From Penium margaritaceum (lineage: Eukaryota > Streptophyta > Zygnematophyceae > Desmidiales > Peniaceae): 64,000 bases of DNA. A program made the position numbers and the translations under genes. A model generated the notes under the pieces. That model was not told where the DNA came from. It searched no databases and was given only the letters and a program-made list of their open reading frames with translations. The stretch covers positions 233,126 through 297,125 of the forward strand of contig SZWC01000517.1 in assembly GCA_023375785.1 (NCBI GenBank), in the 5' to 3' direction. Positions 63,501 to 64,000 of the stretch are shown piece after piece (within the stretch, counting starts at the first letter, position 1; the number at the start of each line of letters is the position of its first letter).

Positions 63501-64000
63501 TTGTAAGTGTTTGTAAGTATGTGTAAGTACGTGAAAGTGCGTGTTAGTGTGTGTAAGTTTGTGTAAGTACGTGTGAGTACATGTAAGTACAATTAACTGC
63601 GTGTAAGTGCGTGTAAGTGTGTGTAAGTGCGTGTCAGTATGTGTAAGTGCATGTTAGTGTGTGCAAGTACGTGTAAGTGCGTGTAAGTGTGCATAAGTGT
63701 GTCTTAGTGTGTGTAAGTGTGTGTAAGTGCGTGTAAGTGCGTGTAAGTGCGTGTATGTGCGTGTAAGTGCGTATAAGTGCGTGTAAGTGTGTGTAAGTAC
63801 GTGTAAGTGCGAATAAGTGCATGTAAGTATGTGTAAGTACGTGTAAGTGCATGTAAGTGAAAGCAAGTGCGTGTAAGTATGTGTAAGTGCGTGTAACTGC
63901 GTGTAAGTGCGTGTAAGTGCATTTAAGTGCATGTAAGTGCGTATAAGTTCGTGTAAGTGCGTGTAAGTGCGTGTAAGTGCGTGTAAGTGCGTGTAAGTAC
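60550..64000 (+). repeat. Decamer array block 5 (GTGCGTGTAA on plus), to window end
   Basis: The same decamer and orientation as block 4 resumes after the 121-bp array. From about 61680 it parallels 53.0-55.4 kb unit by unit. Landmark GTGCAATTAACTGC is at 60768 and GGAACACTGTGTAAG at 61364. The array runs off the window. Confidence 0.96.

Noticed and set aside
8902-64000. Decamer array as a canonical telomere
   Set aside because: The unit GTGCGTGTAA does not match TTAGGG- or TTTAGGG-type repeats, is highly diverged between units, flips orientation and is interrupted by other sequence. A subtelomeric location remains possible but is unproven.

Overview
The window is eukaryotic, almost wholly repetitive DNA with no intact protein-coding gene. 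It holds two unrelated satellite families, a third short tandem array, one decayed non-LTR retrotransposon tail and one tRNA-like (SINE-like) stretch. The organism cannot be fixed from sequence alone. Layered satellites exclude a bacterial chromosome. The retroelement's C-terminal domain (a His/Cys cluster followed by PD-X14-D and a K..KY motif) resembles the restriction-like endonuclease end of site-specific non-LTR elements, and my impression is that this GC-rich version is commonest in algae and other protists. That is a low-confidence guess.

Layout. (1) 1-8412: a ~191-bp satellite in a six-monomer, ~1,146-bp higher-order repeat (HOR), with about seven copies, one internal deletion and a degenerate right end. 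Copies 6-8 resemble copies 1-3, and copy 4 looks like a crossover hybrid. (2) 8413-8901: a non-satellite spacer with a C26 homopolymer and a minus-strand A-box/B-box pair at tRNA spacing. (3) 8902-58671: about 49 kb of a diverged decamer whose unit on the G-rich strand is GTGCGTGTAA. Its orientation flips at about 11525, 26262 and 36620. (4) 28762-29588: a 5'-truncated non-LTR retrotransposon 3' end, inserted inside the decamer array and carrying an in-frame TGA. (5) 58672-59004: a unique spacer. (6) 59005-60549: a 121-bp tandem array with ten identical copies between divergent edge copies. (7) 60550-64000: the decamer array again, homologous to 53.0-55.4 kb.

Inside the decamer array are nested HORs: 60 bp (18791-20140, 22.5 perfect copies), about 2.4-2.5 kb (37.2-42.3 kb and 45-50 kb), and an 8.6-kb spaced duplication. 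Landmark variants such as GTGCAATTAACTGC and GGAACACTGTGTAAG recur in blocks of both orientations, so the blocks probably share ancestry and were later inverted.

The decamer is stop-free in all three frames of its C-rich strand, because three 10-bp units make ten codons. This yields hundreds of spurious open frames of up to about 700 codons (Thr-Tyr-Thr-His-Leu-His-Ala-Leu-Thr-Arg), none of which I annotate as a gene. The most interesting properties are physical or RNA-level. A TA step recurs every 10 bp with GC exactly 5 bp out of phase, which is the ideal nucleosome rotational pattern. Nine of every ten bases alternate purine and pyrimidine. One strand carries GTAAGT (the 5' splice-donor consensus) in most units, so the other carries ACTTAC, the same core as the 5' end of U1 snRNA.
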